A DNA stretch of 64,000 bases from Sphingomonas sp. LHG3406-1. Its GTDB lineage: Bacteria; Pseudomonadota; Alphaproteobacteria; Sphingomonadales; Sphingomonadaceae. The stretch is from NCBI RefSeq assembly GCF_029637485.1, contig NZ_CP069128.1, positions 2,636,001 through 2,700,000 of the forward strand, given 5' to 3'. Positions 35,398 through 44,186 of this stretch are shown in pieces; position 1 is the stretch's first letter, and each line of letters begins with the position of its first letter. The notes under the pieces are model-generated. The model saw nothing but the letters and a program-made list of their open reading frames with translations, searched no databases and had not been told where the DNA came from. The translations under genes and the position numbers were made by a program.

Positions 35398-35490
35398 GTC
35401 TTGTCCCTAACCGCTTCGGTGAGTTTCACTGTCCTACATCTAATCAACTCTGGCAAGATGCTTCTCGAATCGGGCTGGGAAGGGGTGCAG

Positions 35491-35964
35491 ATGTCGAGAA
35501 GGATGCTGGTAGAGAAGAGCCTTGCCGATGCAGGCGAGGGAACCAAGAAGGTGCGTCGTTCCGTAACGGTGAACCAGGTCGAGTCCCCGCTTGGCTGGCT
35601 TCACAAGCACGGGCACCTGAGCCTTCGTCAGTTCGATGCCGGCGAGCAGCTGCGGTCCGATTGGGAGCGGGCGAACCTTTCGCCAAGCGTCACCATGCGC
35701 TGGGACATATCCACGCATCAGCGCCGGATCGGGAGCAAGGAGGGCGCGCTTGCGCCGTCGGAGAGGCAAGCGGCAGCACGGGAGCGCTTCGACGGTGCCC
35801 TTGCCGCGGCCGGTCCGGGGATGTCCGATATCCTATGGCGAATTGTCTGTGCGGGAGAGGGGATGCGCGAAGCCGAGACTGCCCTCGGCTGGCCTGCGCG
35901 CGCAGGCAAGCTGGTGCTCGGCATGTCGCTGGATCGTGTTGCCGACTATTACCGATTGAAGTGA
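35491..35964 (+). CDS. DUF6456 protein, GafZ-like GTA-activator domain
   Basis: The 157-residue protein is basic and has the DUF6456 pattern: VNQVESPLGWLHKHGHLS, then QFDAGEQLRSDWERANLSPSVTMRWD, and near the C-terminus DILWRIVCAGEGMREAE and LGWPARAGKLVLGMSLDRVADYY. This domain forms the C-terminal part of GafA, activator of the Rhodobacter gene transfer agent, and the separate GafZ protein of other orders (recalled knowledge). The ATG at 35491 has a good GGAAGGGG site; an ATG at 35458 is less likely. A GTA-like capsid block starts 2.3 kb downstream. Confidence 0.8.
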   Translation: MSRRMLVEKSLADAGEGTKKVRRSVTVNQVESPLGWLHKHGHLSLRQFDAGEQLRSDWERANLSPSVTMRWDISTHQRRIGSKEGALAPSERQAAARERFDGALAAAGPGMSDILWRIVCAGEGMREAETALGWPARAGKLVLGMSLDRVADYYRLK

Positions 35965-35989
35965 GGCGGGCCGTGGAATTGTAGAAGAG

Positions 35990-36021
35990 GGAAGGAGCGG
36001 AGTGGTTCTTCCGCTCCTTCC
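35990..36021 (+). terminator. terminator between DUF6456 and the convergent gene
   Basis: A perfect 12-bp stem GGAAGGAGCGGA / TCCGCTCCTTCC with an eight-base loop lies 26 bases after the DUF6456 stop. The T-run is weak, so termination efficiency is uncertain; it may serve both convergent genes. Confidence 0.6.
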
Positions 36022-36036
36022 GGAGTTTCGTGCTTT

Positions 36037-36555
36037 CTAGATCCCGCGACCCTCGACGTCGCTCTCACGACCTTGGCTCCGCTCGATCTCGATGTCCGTT
36101 GTGCCATCACCGTCGTTGTCGTCGAGGGCGCCCTGACCGTCACTCGCGAAATCCTGGTCGTCACCGCCGGTCGTCTGGCCGGAGCCACCGTAACCACCGC
36201 CACCAAGAGCGGACGGCGTGCCGTCGGAGCCGGCGCCGCCCAGATCATCGTCGGAGCCAGTGAAGAGCCGCTGGCCGCCCTGGTCGCCGCGATCCTGGCC
36301 CATGTCATTCTCCTGGCCGAGGCTGCTGCTGTTCTGGCTCAATTCGTCGGTCTCGCCGCTGTTGCCGTACGAGGCCTGTCCGGTCGACATCGCGCCGCCG
36401 TCCTGGCCCTGACCCTGATCGGTGGGTTGTTGCTGCTGCTGCTGGCCCGTCGGCTGCTGGTTGCCTTGCTGATCCCTGGCGCGCTGCCCGTCGGCTTCCT
36501 GCGATGTCTGCTGACCATAGCCTTGCTGGCCGGGCGTGCGTTCGTCGGCGTTCAT
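36037..36555 (-). CDS. disordered Gln/Gly/Asp-rich protein, 172 aa
   Basis: The protein is almost entirely low complexity: a Gln-rich first third (with a run of six Gln), a Gly/Ser/Asp-rich middle, and an acidic end (LDDNDGDGTTDIEIE) that resembles calcium-loop sequence only loosely. There is no signal peptide or hydrophobic core, so it is probably intrinsically disordered. The ATG at 36555 has a GGAGGAG site eight bases upstream, which supports expression. I do not recognise a family; similar proteins are often stress-induced in sphingomonads. Confidence 0.7.
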   Translation of the reverse strand: MNADERTPGQQGYGQQTSQEADGQRARDQQGNQQPTGQQQQQQPTDQGQGQDGGAMSTGQASYGNSGETDELSQNSSSLGQENDMGQDRGDQGGQRLFTGSDDDLGGAGSDGTPSALGGGGYGGSGQTTGGDDQDFASDGQGALDDNDGDGTTDIEIERSQGRESDVEGRGI

Positions 36556-36655
36556 CTGTGCTTCTCCTCCGTGCGCCCCATGCTCGTGAAGCAACAAAGG
36601 TCGGACGGGAGCCAACGTTCCAGCAGCTTGCGACCAGTCGAAGGCGGGTGCGCCA

Positions 36656-36690
36656 AAAGGAAAGGGCCGCCCGGTCTCCCGGACGGCCCC
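36656..36690 (-). terminator. terminator of the rpsF-rpsR-rplI operon
   Basis: On the minus strand GGGCCGTCCGG pairs with CCGGGCGGCCC (one G-U) around a four-base loop and is followed by TTTCCTTTT. It lies 28 bases after the rplI stop. Confidence 0.85.
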
Positions 36691-36717
36691 AGCCTTGTTG
36701 TTCGCGGAAAAAGGAGA

Positions 36718-37314
36718 TCAGGCGTTGTCGGCCTGATCCTCTTCAGCGGTCACCTCGGCGGTGGCGCCCGGCTCGGCGTTCGGATCGTATTCCTCGGTGA
36801 AGCCGGCGTTGTCGCGCTCGAACATCTGGGCCATGACGTCCACGCCCTGGGCCTGAAGATCGGCCTCCTCGGGCGAGCGGGCGACGTTGACCTTCACGGT
36901 GACGGACACTTCGGGATGAAGCGCCACGCGCACTTCGTGCATGCCGATCGCCTTGATGGGACGATCGAGCACGACCTGGCTCTTCGCGACCTTGGCACCG
37001 TCGGCCTCAAGGGCATCGACGATGTCGCGGGCGCTGACCGAACCGTAGAGCTGGCCGGTGTTGGAGGCCTGGCGGATCAGCTGAACCGTCTTGCCGTCGA
37101 TGCCCTTGGCCGAGCCCTCGGCAGCCGAACGACGCTCGGCATTGTCGGACTCGATCTTGGCGCGGTTGGCTTCGAACAGCTTGCGGTTGGCCTCGTTGGC
37201 ACGAAGCGCCTTCTTGTTCGGAAGCAGGTAGTTGCGGGCGAAACCGTTCTTGACGGTGACGACATCGCCGATGGCGCCGAGCTTCTCGACGCGCTCAAGC
37301 AGGATGACTTCCAT
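36718..37314 (-). CDS. rplI: 50S ribosomal protein L9
   Basis: The 198-residue protein begins with the L9 N-terminal domain (MEVILLERVEKLGAIGDVVTVKNGFARNYLLPNKKA), which binds 23S rRNA, a long helix, and the C-terminal domain with LYGSVSARDIVDAL and VSVTVKVNVARSPEEA. It exceeds the usual 150 residues by about 45: an acidic, Ala/Glu-rich tail that other alphaproteobacterial L9 proteins also have to varying degrees. It is the last gene of the operon. Confidence 0.97.
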   Translation of the reverse strand: MEVILLERVEKLGAIGDVVTVKNGFARNYLLPNKKALRANEANRKLFEANRAKIESDNAERRSAAEGSAKGIDGKTVQLIRQASNTGQLYGSVSARDIVDALEADGAKVAKSQVVLDRPIKAIGMHEVRVALHPEVSVTVKVNVARSPEEADLQAQGVDVMAQMFERDNAGFTEEYDPNAEPGATAEVTAEEDQADNA

Positions 37315-37326
37315 GAATAGCGCTCC

Positions 37327-37551
37327 TTACTTGACCACGTAGGGCAGCAGGCCGATGTGCCGGGCGCGCTTGATCGCCTTGGCCAGCTCGCGCTGCTTCT
37401 TGGTGCTCACCGCGGTGATGCGGCTCGGGACGATCTTGCCGCGTTCGGACACGAAGCCCTGAAGCAGACGGACATCCTTGTAATCGATGCGGGGCGCGTC
37501 CTTGCCCGAGAAGGGGCAGGACTTGCGGCGGCGGAAGAATGCACGGGCCAT
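37327..37551 (-). CDS. rpsR: 30S ribosomal protein S18
   Basis: The 74-residue basic protein contains [36 protein letters not shown] and [22 protein letters not shown], which match S18 end to end. It binds S6 on the platform of the 30S subunit. It starts three bases after rpsF and precedes rplI by 12 bases, as in the usual operon. Confidence 0.97.
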   Translation of the reverse strand: MARAFFRRRKSCPFSGKDAPRIDYKDVRLLQGFVSERGKIVPSRITAVSTKKQRELAKAIKRARHIGLLPYVVK

Positions 37552-37554
37552 CGG

Positions 37555-37950
37555 TTACGCTCCCATCTCTTCGCGGGGACCGCGCTCGGGCCGGTCACCA
37601 CGATCGCCGCGGGGGCCGCGATCGCGCTCCTGACGGCGCATCATGGCCGAAGGACCCTTCTCATGCGCGTCGACGCGCACCGTCATGTAGCGGATGACAT
37701 CTTCGTTGATGCCGGTCTGACGCTCGAGCTCCGCGACGGCAGCGGCCGGCGCGTCGATGTCGAGCATCACATAATGAGCCTTGCGATTCTTCGCGATGCG
37801 ATAGGCAAGGCCGCGCAGGCCCCACGTCTCGGCCTTGACAACGCTTCCGCCGTGCTCGGTGATGATGTTGGTTGCCGTCTCAGCAAGGGCGTCCACCTGG
37901 GCTTGCGCCAGGTCCTGCCTTGCGAGAAAGACATGCTCGTAGAGCGGCAT
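37555..37950 (-). CDS. rpsF: 30S ribosomal protein S6
   Basis: The 131-residue protein starts [16 protein letters not shown] and has [21 protein letters not shown] and [17 protein letters not shown], the S6 signature blocks. The C-terminal 25 residues are an Arg/Gly/Asp-rich tail ([16 protein letters not shown]) that can be modified with glutamate in some species. It is the first gene of the operon, and the 276-base gap upstream must hold its promoter; I see no clear consensus for it. Confidence 0.97.
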   Translation of the reverse strand: MPLYEHVFLARQDLAQAQVDALAETATNIITEHGGSVVKAETWGLRGLAYRIAKNRKAHYVMLDIDAPAAAVAELERQTGINEDVIRYMTVRVDAHEKGPSAMMRRQERDRGPRGDRGDRPERGPREEMGA

Positions 37951-38141
37951 GATTTTCTCTCATGTTGGCCGATCGCTGGCGCCCGCCCCATGCGGAAGCC
38001 CCTCCGGCTGTCGTCGATAATGCTTGCCCGCCAGCCAGACGAATCTGCTCGGCGGACGGAGGCCTCTGGCACAGGAAGGCGCCCACTGCAAGCATGCGGC
38101 CTGAAACGCTATCGAGTAGAAACCAGACAGGCACAAAACGC

Positions 38142-38170
38142 TTGACATCGTCACGCTGTTATGGCACAAG
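38142..38170 (+). promoter_or_regulatory. weak candidate promoter before the portal gene
   Basis: A perfect TTGACA (38142-38147) is followed after 17 bases by CACAAG, a poor -10 element. It lies 57 bases before the portal start codon. The good -35 and poor -10 would fit an activator-dependent promoter, but this is speculative. Confidence 0.3.
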
Positions 38171-38226
38171 AAGGCAAGCTAGGCTGAATCGGAAGAGCGG
38201 CCGGCAGCAATCAACAGGGAAGTGAA

Positions 38227-39339
38227 ATGGGTTGGTTCGGACGCAAGTCGGCGGACCTTCCGCCGCCATTCCTGCCGTTTGCCTTCGAGGAGGACCGGAA
38301 CCCGTTTCCAACCGGACCACAGGCGCAGTTGAACGAGGTTTTCGTCAAGAACCCCGTTGGACAGCGCGCCGTGCGCTTGGTGGCCGGTGCGGTCGGATCG
38401 CTCAAGGTTTATTCGATCGAGGGTGACGAGAAGGCGGCCGGACTGCTCGGGCGGTGCAGCCTTCTCGAACAGGCCGCGGCGTCGCTGCTCCTGCATGGCA
38501 ATGCCTATCTGCAGATCATTGAAGCGCTCGACACGCCGGCGGAAATCTTTCCGCTTCGGGCGGACCGGGTCAGCGTCGAAGTCGACGACCGTGGATGGCC
38601 GCGGGCTTATCTCTACCGGGCAGGGCGCAAGACCAGCCGCATCAGCCGGAGGGACCATCTCGAGCGCGTCAAGCTCATCCACGTGAAGGCCCTCAACCCG
38701 AGCCAGGAGCAGCAGGGGCTGGGTTGCCTGGGCGCTGCCAGTGCAGCGGCTGCGATCCACAATCGCGCCAGTCACTGGAACAAGGCGCTGCTCGACAACT
38801 CGGCTCGGCCATCCGGTGCCCTCACCTACGAGCCGAAGGACGGAGCCGCGATGAGCCAGTCACAGTTCGAACGGCTGCGGCAGGAGGTCGAACGGCAGTT
38901 CTGCGGAAGCCTCAACGCGGGGCGGCCGATGTTGCTCGAGGGGGGACTGCGCTGGCAGGCGCTTGGCCTCACCCCAACCGACATGGATTTCGTCGCCATC
39001 AAGGAGGCTGCGGCTCGGGACATCGCGCTGGCGTTTGGCGTGCCCCCGGTCTTGCTGGGATTACCGGGCGACACCGCCTACGCCAATCTGCGCGAGGCGG
39101 GCCGCGCCTTGTACCGGCAGACGGTGCTGCCCCTGGCGGAAAGAATCCTGAGCGAAGTGTCGGAGGCTTTGTCGGAGTGGCTTGGTCACGTGCGCCTGGC
39201 CGTCGACACCGACGCCATCAGCGATCTCGCTGAGGACAGGGAGAGGCTGTGGCAGATGGTCTCCTCGGCCGACTTCATCACCGATGACGAGAAGCGGGAG
39301 CTTCTCGGGTTCAAGCCGATTGCGGGGGACGTTCATTGA
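38227..39339 (+). CDS. HK97-family phage/GTA portal protein
   Basis: The 370-residue protein matches phage portals: NPVGQRAVRLVAGAVGSL, a central SRRDHLERVKLIHVKALNPS, and FVAIKEAAARDIALAFGVPPVLLG followed by ANLREAGRALYRQTVLPLAERI. The portal is the dodecameric ring through which DNA enters the capsid and is a GTA g3 homologue. No terminase gene precedes it: the upstream gene is the divergent rpsF. Its TGA overlaps the TTG start of the next gene. Confidence 0.92.
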   Translation: MGWFGRKSADLPPPFLPFAFEEDRNPFPTGPQAQLNEVFVKNPVGQRAVRLVAGAVGSLKVYSIEGDEKAAGLLGRCSLLEQAAASLLLHGNAYLQIIEALDTPAEIFPLRADRVSVEVDDRGWPRAYLYRAGRKTSRISRRDHLERVKLIHVKALNPSQEQQGLGCLGAASAAAAIHNRASHWNKALLDNSARPSGALTYEPKDGAAMSQSQFERLRQEVERQFCGSLNAGRPMLLEGGLRWQALGLTPTDMDFVAIKEAAARDIALAFGVPPVLLGLPGDTAYANLREAGRALYRQTVLPLAERILSEVSEALSEWLGHVRLAVDTDAISDLAEDRERLWQMVSSADFITDDEKRELLGFKPIAGDVH

Positions 39340-39656
39340 CCCGCATTTCGTCGGATGAACTGCTGGCCAAGCTGATCGTCAGCGCGGAGGGCCGGCCGTT
39401 CGACCTCGCCGGACTGCGAGCACTCGTTGAGGAAGCCAGTCATGCCGGCGCCATTCGAGCGCTCGCGGTGCTTGGCCTCGAAGACGGCCACGCGCGCCGC
39501 GATGTCGATGAGTTACGCGAACTTCTGGGGACGTGGCGAGACGTGAAGAGATCGGCTTGGCAAGCAGTTGCGCGCTGGATCGTCAGGGTTCTCCTGGCGC
39601 TCGTGATGCTGGGGCTCGCGTACCGATTGAGGCTCACCGACTTGCTGAAGAACTGA
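39336..39656 (+). CDS. DUF6127 family GTA-associated protein
   Basis: The 106-residue product starts at TTG 39336, overlapping the portal stop by four bases. It has a helical N-terminal part (SDELLAKLIVSAEGRPFDLAGLRALVEEASHAGA), a DELRELLGTWRDVKRSAWQAVARW amphipathic helix and a C-terminal transmembrane segment (about 83-100, VRVLLALVMLGLAYRL). Proteins of this kind occupy the g3.5 position between portal and protease in GTA clusters. The role is unknown. Confidence 0.78.
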   Translation: MTRISSDELLAKLIVSAEGRPFDLAGLRALVEEASHAGAIRALAVLGLEDGHARRDVDELRELLGTWRDVKRSAWQAVARWIVRVLLALVMLGLAYRLRLTDLLKN

Positions 39657-39657
39657 G

Positions 39658-40083
39658 ATGCGCAACGAGCGCGCCCGCATGGGCCTGCGCTTCGCTGGCT
39701 ACGCTTCGGTTTTCGACAAGCTGGACAGGGGCGGCGATATCGTCCGTCGTGGCGCTTTCCGGCGGACGATCGAGGCGCAGGCGAGGGTGCCGTTGCTGTG
39801 GCAGCATCAGTCCGGTCGTGTGATCGGCATCGTCGAACATCTGGCTGAGGATGAGCGCGGGCTGCAGGTCATCGGGCGGCTGAACGACGACCGGCTGGGG
39901 CGGGCTCTCGGCGAAGAACTTTCGCGCGGTCGGCTTTCGGGCCTCAGCTTCGGCTACCGCGTAACCGCCTCGGCGCGCGGTCCTGAAGCGCGTGAACTCA
40001 ATCAAGTCGAACTGCTGGAGATAAGCCTGGTCCGGCAGCCGATGCAGCCGCTCGCACGCGTGCACAAGCTCGATCAGCAATAG
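39658..40083 (+). CDS. HK97-family prohead protease
   Basis: The 141-residue protein has FAGYASVFDKLDRGGDIVRRGAF, LWQHQSGRVIG with the catalytic His, and GRLSGLSFGYRVTAS with the catalytic Ser, followed by LLEISLVRQPM, the family C-terminal block. It cleaves the scaffolding part of the capsid protein during maturation (GTA g4). It starts one base after the DUF6127 stop. Confidence 0.92.
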   Translation: MRNERARMGLRFAGYASVFDKLDRGGDIVRRGAFRRTIEAQARVPLLWQHQSGRVIGIVEHLAEDERGLQVIGRLNDDRLGRALGEELSRGRLSGLSFGYRVTASARGPEARELNQVELLEISLVRQPMQPLARVHKLDQQ

Positions 40084-40113
40084 CAAACGACCAATTTTCA
40101 AGTGGAGAAATCA

Positions 40114-41229
40114 ATGGAATTCAAGGCGGATCCGCTGGCGGAGTCGTTCGTGGCCCTTCAGCATGATGACGGCGTCGAGGGGCTGCGTGCCGAACTGGAC
40201 GCGCTCAAGACGCGCCTGCGGCACAATCTTGTCGCCGCAGGACGACCCGATATCGATGCCGAGCAGAAGAGCGCCGGACAGGAGCGCTTTACCGACTTCC
40301 TCCGGACCGGCGAGGCCCTCACCGAAGGCAAGTCGGTCGACAATGCTTCGGCGGGCGCGGGCGGCCTGGCTGTGCCGCGCGAGATCGACGAGGTGATCGA
40401 CCGGACCCTGGTGGCGATCTCTCCGATCCGGCGCATCAGCAACGTGGTCAAGGTAGGCAGCTCCAACTACCGCAAGCTGATCACCAATGGTGGAACGCCG
40501 TCGGGCTGGGTTGGGTTCGAGGCTCTCCGCCCCGAAACCGCGACGCCAACGTTCACCGAAATCGTACCCGCTAGCGGTGAGCTCTACGCCAATCCGGCCG
40601 CTTCGCAGCACATGCTGGACGATGCCCTGTTCGACGTCGAGGCATGGCTCGCAAACGAGATCGCGACCGAATTCGCCCGCGCTGAAGGCATGGCGTTCGT
40701 GAAGGGCACCGGCACCAATCAACCGCTCGGCTTCCTCTCCTCGCCCAACGCGACGGCTGTTGATGCAAGCCGGCCGATCGGCACGTTGCAGACGATCGGC
40801 ACGGGCGTCGCGGGCGGTTTCCCGGCCAGCAATCCCCAGGACAAGCTCGTCGACCTCGTCCAGTCGCTTCGTCAGCCCTATCGCCAGGGTGCGGTCTTCG
40901 TGATGAATTCGGCGACTGCGGCGGTGGTGCGCAAGATGAAGACTGCCGACGGCGCCTTCATCTGGCAGTCCGGCATGGTGGCCGGCCAGCCGGCGACGCT
41001 GCTCGGTTACCCGGTGGTCGAGGCGGAGGACATGCCCGATGTCGCTGCCAACAGCCTGTCGATCGCATTCGGCAACTTCAAGGCCGGCTACATCATCACC
41101 GAGCGGGCCGAAACGAGCATCCTGCGCGATCCCTATTCGAAGAAGCCCTACGTCTACTTCTACGCGACTAAGCGGGTCGGCGGCCAGGTCGTGAACTCGG
41201 AAGCGATCAAGCTTCTCAAGTTCGCCTAA
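40114..41229 (+). CDS. HK97-family major capsid protein
   Basis: The 371-residue protein has a charged N-terminal scaffold region (to about residue 80) that the protease would remove, then VPREIDEVIDRTLVAISPIRRIS, the E-loop region with GGTPSGWVGFEALRPETATPTF, and the C-terminal DPYSKKPYVYFYATKRVGGQVVN. It forms the icosahedral shell (GTA g5). The ATG at 40114 has GTGGAG just upstream; a GTG at 40102 is less likely. The next genes in a GTA (adaptors, tail tube, tape measure) are missing here. Confidence 0.93.
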   Translation: MEFKADPLAESFVALQHDDGVEGLRAELDALKTRLRHNLVAAGRPDIDAEQKSAGQERFTDFLRTGEALTEGKSVDNASAGAGGLAVPREIDEVIDRTLVAISPIRRISNVVKVGSSNYRKLITNGGTPSGWVGFEALRPETATPTFTEIVPASGELYANPAASQHMLDDALFDVEAWLANEIATEFARAEGMAFVKGTGTNQPLGFLSSPNATAVDASRPIGTLQTIGTGVAGGFPASNPQDKLVDLVQSLRQPYRQGAVFVMNSATAAVVRKMKTADGAFIWQSGMVAGQPATLLGYPVVEAEDMPDVAANSLSIAFGNFKAGYIITERAETSILRDPYSKKPYVYFYATKRVGGQVVNSEAIKLLKFA

Positions 41230-41278
41230 CCTTCCTCTTCTTCCCCCGGACAGATCTGCAGAAAGCGCGACAGCACAC

Positions 41279-41791
41279 ATGGCGCAACTATTCACGCCCA
41301 AGTTCGTGGACATGGTTCGGGTCACCACGACGACCCAAGGCACCGGAGCCTTTGTCTGCGGGCCCGCTGCATCCGGCTTTTCGAGCTTCGCGGAGTCCTT
41401 GTCCGTCGGGGACAGCTTCTATTACTCGGTTCAAGGGGTTGATCGACCTCAAGAGCGGGAAGTGGGCCGAGGCACGCTGCTGAGCAACGGCAGCATCAGC
41501 CGTCAGCCTATCAAGGGCACTCTCACCAACTTCACGTCGGGTACCTTCCGCTTCGCTGGGCGTTTGTCGCAGTTGGCGATGAGTTGCAGTCCGGGGGAGA
41601 CGGCACACAGCGTTGGCTCGTGCGCGAAAAGCACATTTCGGGCGAACAAGTCTCGTTGCGGATCGAAAGAGCTCCCCACGCAATCGGAGTCGCCGCTGCA
41701 GATGCCGGAGGACGTGCGATTGCAGAAGGTATTGAGGAAGGCACGCCAAGGGTATTGCTCGCCGAGCTTCCCATGTCCTCTGGGGCGTTGA
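41279..41791 (+). CDS. small phage-type protein with disrupted C-terminus
   Basis: Residues 1 to about 89 look like a complete phage structural module: VRVTTTTQGTGAFVCGPAAS, FAESLSVGDSFYYSVQGVD, EREVGRGTLLSNGSISRQPI and LTNFTSGT, a pattern found in tail-associated proteins of sphingomonad phages. After about 41545 the frame continues as Ser/Cys/Arg-rich sequence up to 41791 that has no such character, while the same DNA in another frame encodes the large tail protein. The last 80 residues are therefore probably an artefact of a deletion. There is no good ribosome binding site. Confidence 0.55.
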   Translation: MAQLFTPKFVDMVRVTTTTQGTGAFVCGPAASGFSSFAESLSVGDSFYYSVQGVDRPQEREVGRGTLLSNGSISRQPIKGTLTNFTSGTFRFAGRLSQLAMSCSPGETAHSVGSCAKSTFRANKSRCGSKELPTQSESPLQMPEDVRLQKVLRKARQGYCSPSFPCPLGR

Positions 41792-42630
41792 ACAGGCCGG
41801 CGCTTGCGATTGCCTGGTCTGGATGGCCGCGAGGATGGCGCCCTCAGGCATTGCAGCTTTCGCTGGGCGGCATTTCTCAAGACGTCGTGCCAGCGCCTGC
41901 GCCAGCAGCCATCGGAAAGCTGACGAGCGCTCTGGCCACGTCTGTCAGTGAGTTGCTCGACCGCGATAATGTTATCGATGTGGCCTTCGACGAAGATCCC
42001 ATGCTCATTAGCTGCGACGAGCCCGCTCTGCTCTCCGGCGCCAATATTCTTCTGATCAATCAGGAATTGCTTCAGTTCGGAACCGCGGAACGGGTGGACG
42101 AACATCGATACCGCTTGCGGCATCTTCTGCGGTGTCGGCATTCGAGTGGCTCAGGCAGAGCGCACGCCATCGGAGATGACGTCCTTTTGCTCAGACCCGG
42201 AACCTATGCGAGCCTGGAAGCGAACGTCGAGCAAAGTGGAGCAGAGGCGCGCCTCACGATGATGGTACCGGATGGCACCAGCACTGAGAGCCTGATCACG
42301 ATAGAGGGACTTGCGACCCGACCATGGTCCCCAGTCCATCCGGATTGGCGTATCGACGATAATGGTCTCACGATGAGTTGGAGCCGCAGGTCACGACTGG
42401 GCCTCGCTTGGCTGGACAGTGTCGATGTACCGCTCGACGCAAGCCGTGAGCGCTACCGAATACGGCTCAGGGGTGACGGGTCCACTTGGTTCGAGACTGA
42501 GGTCGAGAGCTGTTCGGTGTCGCTGCTGCATGCGGAGCTGGCAAGACTAGGAGCAATGCCCTGGGAATGTGAGATCCGGCAGCTTGGCGACTACGCCATC
42601 GGCACGTCGCTCACCTTCAGAATCGAATAG
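41584..42630 (+). CDS. C-terminal fragment of large GTA tail/baseplate protein (g15-like)
   Basis: The 348 residues resemble the last third of the GTA TIM-barrel tail protein: DGTQRWLVREKHISGEQVSL, the LLAELPMSSGALNRPALAIAW block, LLSGANILLINQELLQFGTAE, RLRHLLRCRHSSGSGRAH and the fibronectin-like DNGLTMSWSRRSRLGLAW. A full protein is about 700-1300 residues; the N-terminal part is absent. The frame is open back to 41443 but has no ATG; TTG 41584 is the only near start, so translation may be weak or require a fusion. GC bias is lower than in neighbouring chromosomal genes. Confidence 0.65.
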   Translation: MQSGGDGTQRWLVREKHISGEQVSLRIERAPHAIGVAAADAGGRAIAEGIEEGTPRVLLAELPMSSGALNRPALAIAWSGWPRGWRPQALQLSLGGISQDVVPAPAPAAIGKLTSALATSVSELLDRDNVIDVAFDEDPMLISCDEPALLSGANILLINQELLQFGTAERVDEHRYRLRHLLRCRHSSGSGRAHAIGDDVLLLRPGTYASLEANVEQSGAEARLTMMVPDGTSTESLITIEGLATRPWSPVHPDWRIDDNGLTMSWSRRSRLGLAWLDSVDVPLDASRERYRIRLRGDGSTWFETEVESCSVSLLHAELARLGAMPWECEIRQLGDYAIGTSLTFRIE

Positions 42631-42642
42631 GGATCAACATCG

Positions 42643-43140
42643 ATGGCAACTTCTCCGCGGCTTACTCTGCCGCTTCTCGCGGTCGGCCAGTCGCAAAAGG
42701 AGCTTACGCACAACGAGGCGCTCGTCCTGCTCGACATGCTGGTCCAGAGCGTGTGCGCTGGTGCTCCGACCAATTTGCCTCCATCTGGCCCGGCAGTTGG
42801 TGATCTTCACCTGTGCGGGACTGCGCCGACAGGAGCCTGGGCCGGGCGCTCGAACGCGATTGCAATGTGGAGTGGCTCGGGCTGGCGCTTCATTCCCGCA
42901 TTCGAAGGGATGGCACTGCGAGCGAAGACGAGCGGATTGCAATGGCAGTTCGCAAACGGGGAATGGCGTGAAGGCAAGATCCTTGCGAAGGAACTGCATA
43001 TCAACGATCAAAAAGTAGTCGGCCCTAGATGGCAGTCGATTTCCGATGTGGCGGGTGGCAGCAATGTCGATGCTGAGGCGCGGAGCGCCATAAATCAGAT
43101 ACTCGTGGCTCTTAGGGCCCACGGCTTGATCGACAGCTGA
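42643..43140 (+). CDS. DUF2793 family GTA-associated protein
   Basis: The 165-residue protein begins with the DUF2793 block TPRLTLPLLAVGQSQKELTHNEAL (here SPRLTLPLLAVGQSQKELTH) and LDMLVQSVCA, followed by PPSGPAVGDLHLCG, WSGSGWRFIPAFEGM and a helical C-terminus (AEARSAINQILVALRAHGLID). It lies 12 bases after the tail fragment, its usual position after g15 in sphingomonad GTAs, which supports common origin. It may form a tail fibre or receptor-binding tip; unproven. Confidence 0.82.
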   Translation: MATSPRLTLPLLAVGQSQKELTHNEALVLLDMLVQSVCAGAPTNLPPSGPAVGDLHLCGTAPTGAWAGRSNAIAMWSGSGWRFIPAFEGMALRAKTSGLQWQFANGEWREGKILAKELHINDQKVVGPRWQSISDVAGGSNVDAEARSAINQILVALRAHGLIDS

Positions 43141-43258
43141 GTGCGGCGTGCAGGACACAGGCGCCTGAAAACGTTTCGGCTGCACGCACAAAAGCGGGAA
43201 CTGTCCGCTGTCCTTCCATATTAGTGGCCGAGATCGACCACTATTTGGGGGGAGCGAC

Positions 43259-44107
<849 letters not shown>

Positions 44108-44116
44108 GTCTCCCTT

Positions 44117-44154
44117 CGAGCCTCGGTTCTCAATTGTCTGAGAGCCGGGGCTCG
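44117..44154 (+). terminator. hairpin after the barrel gene
   Basis: A 16-bp stem with two G-U pairs (CGAGCCTCGGTTCTCA and its partner ending GGGGCTCG) has a six-base loop. It lies 9 bases after the stop codon. The T-run is poor. Confidence 0.55.
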
Positions 44155-44186
44155 ACCCCGTTTGGGTCAGGCCGTAAGGCCACACA

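Noticed and set aside
38227..43140. complete, inducible prophage
   Set aside because: There is no integrase, replication module, terminase, lysis cassette or tail gene set, and no flanking direct repeat was seen. The content fits a GTA remnant better.
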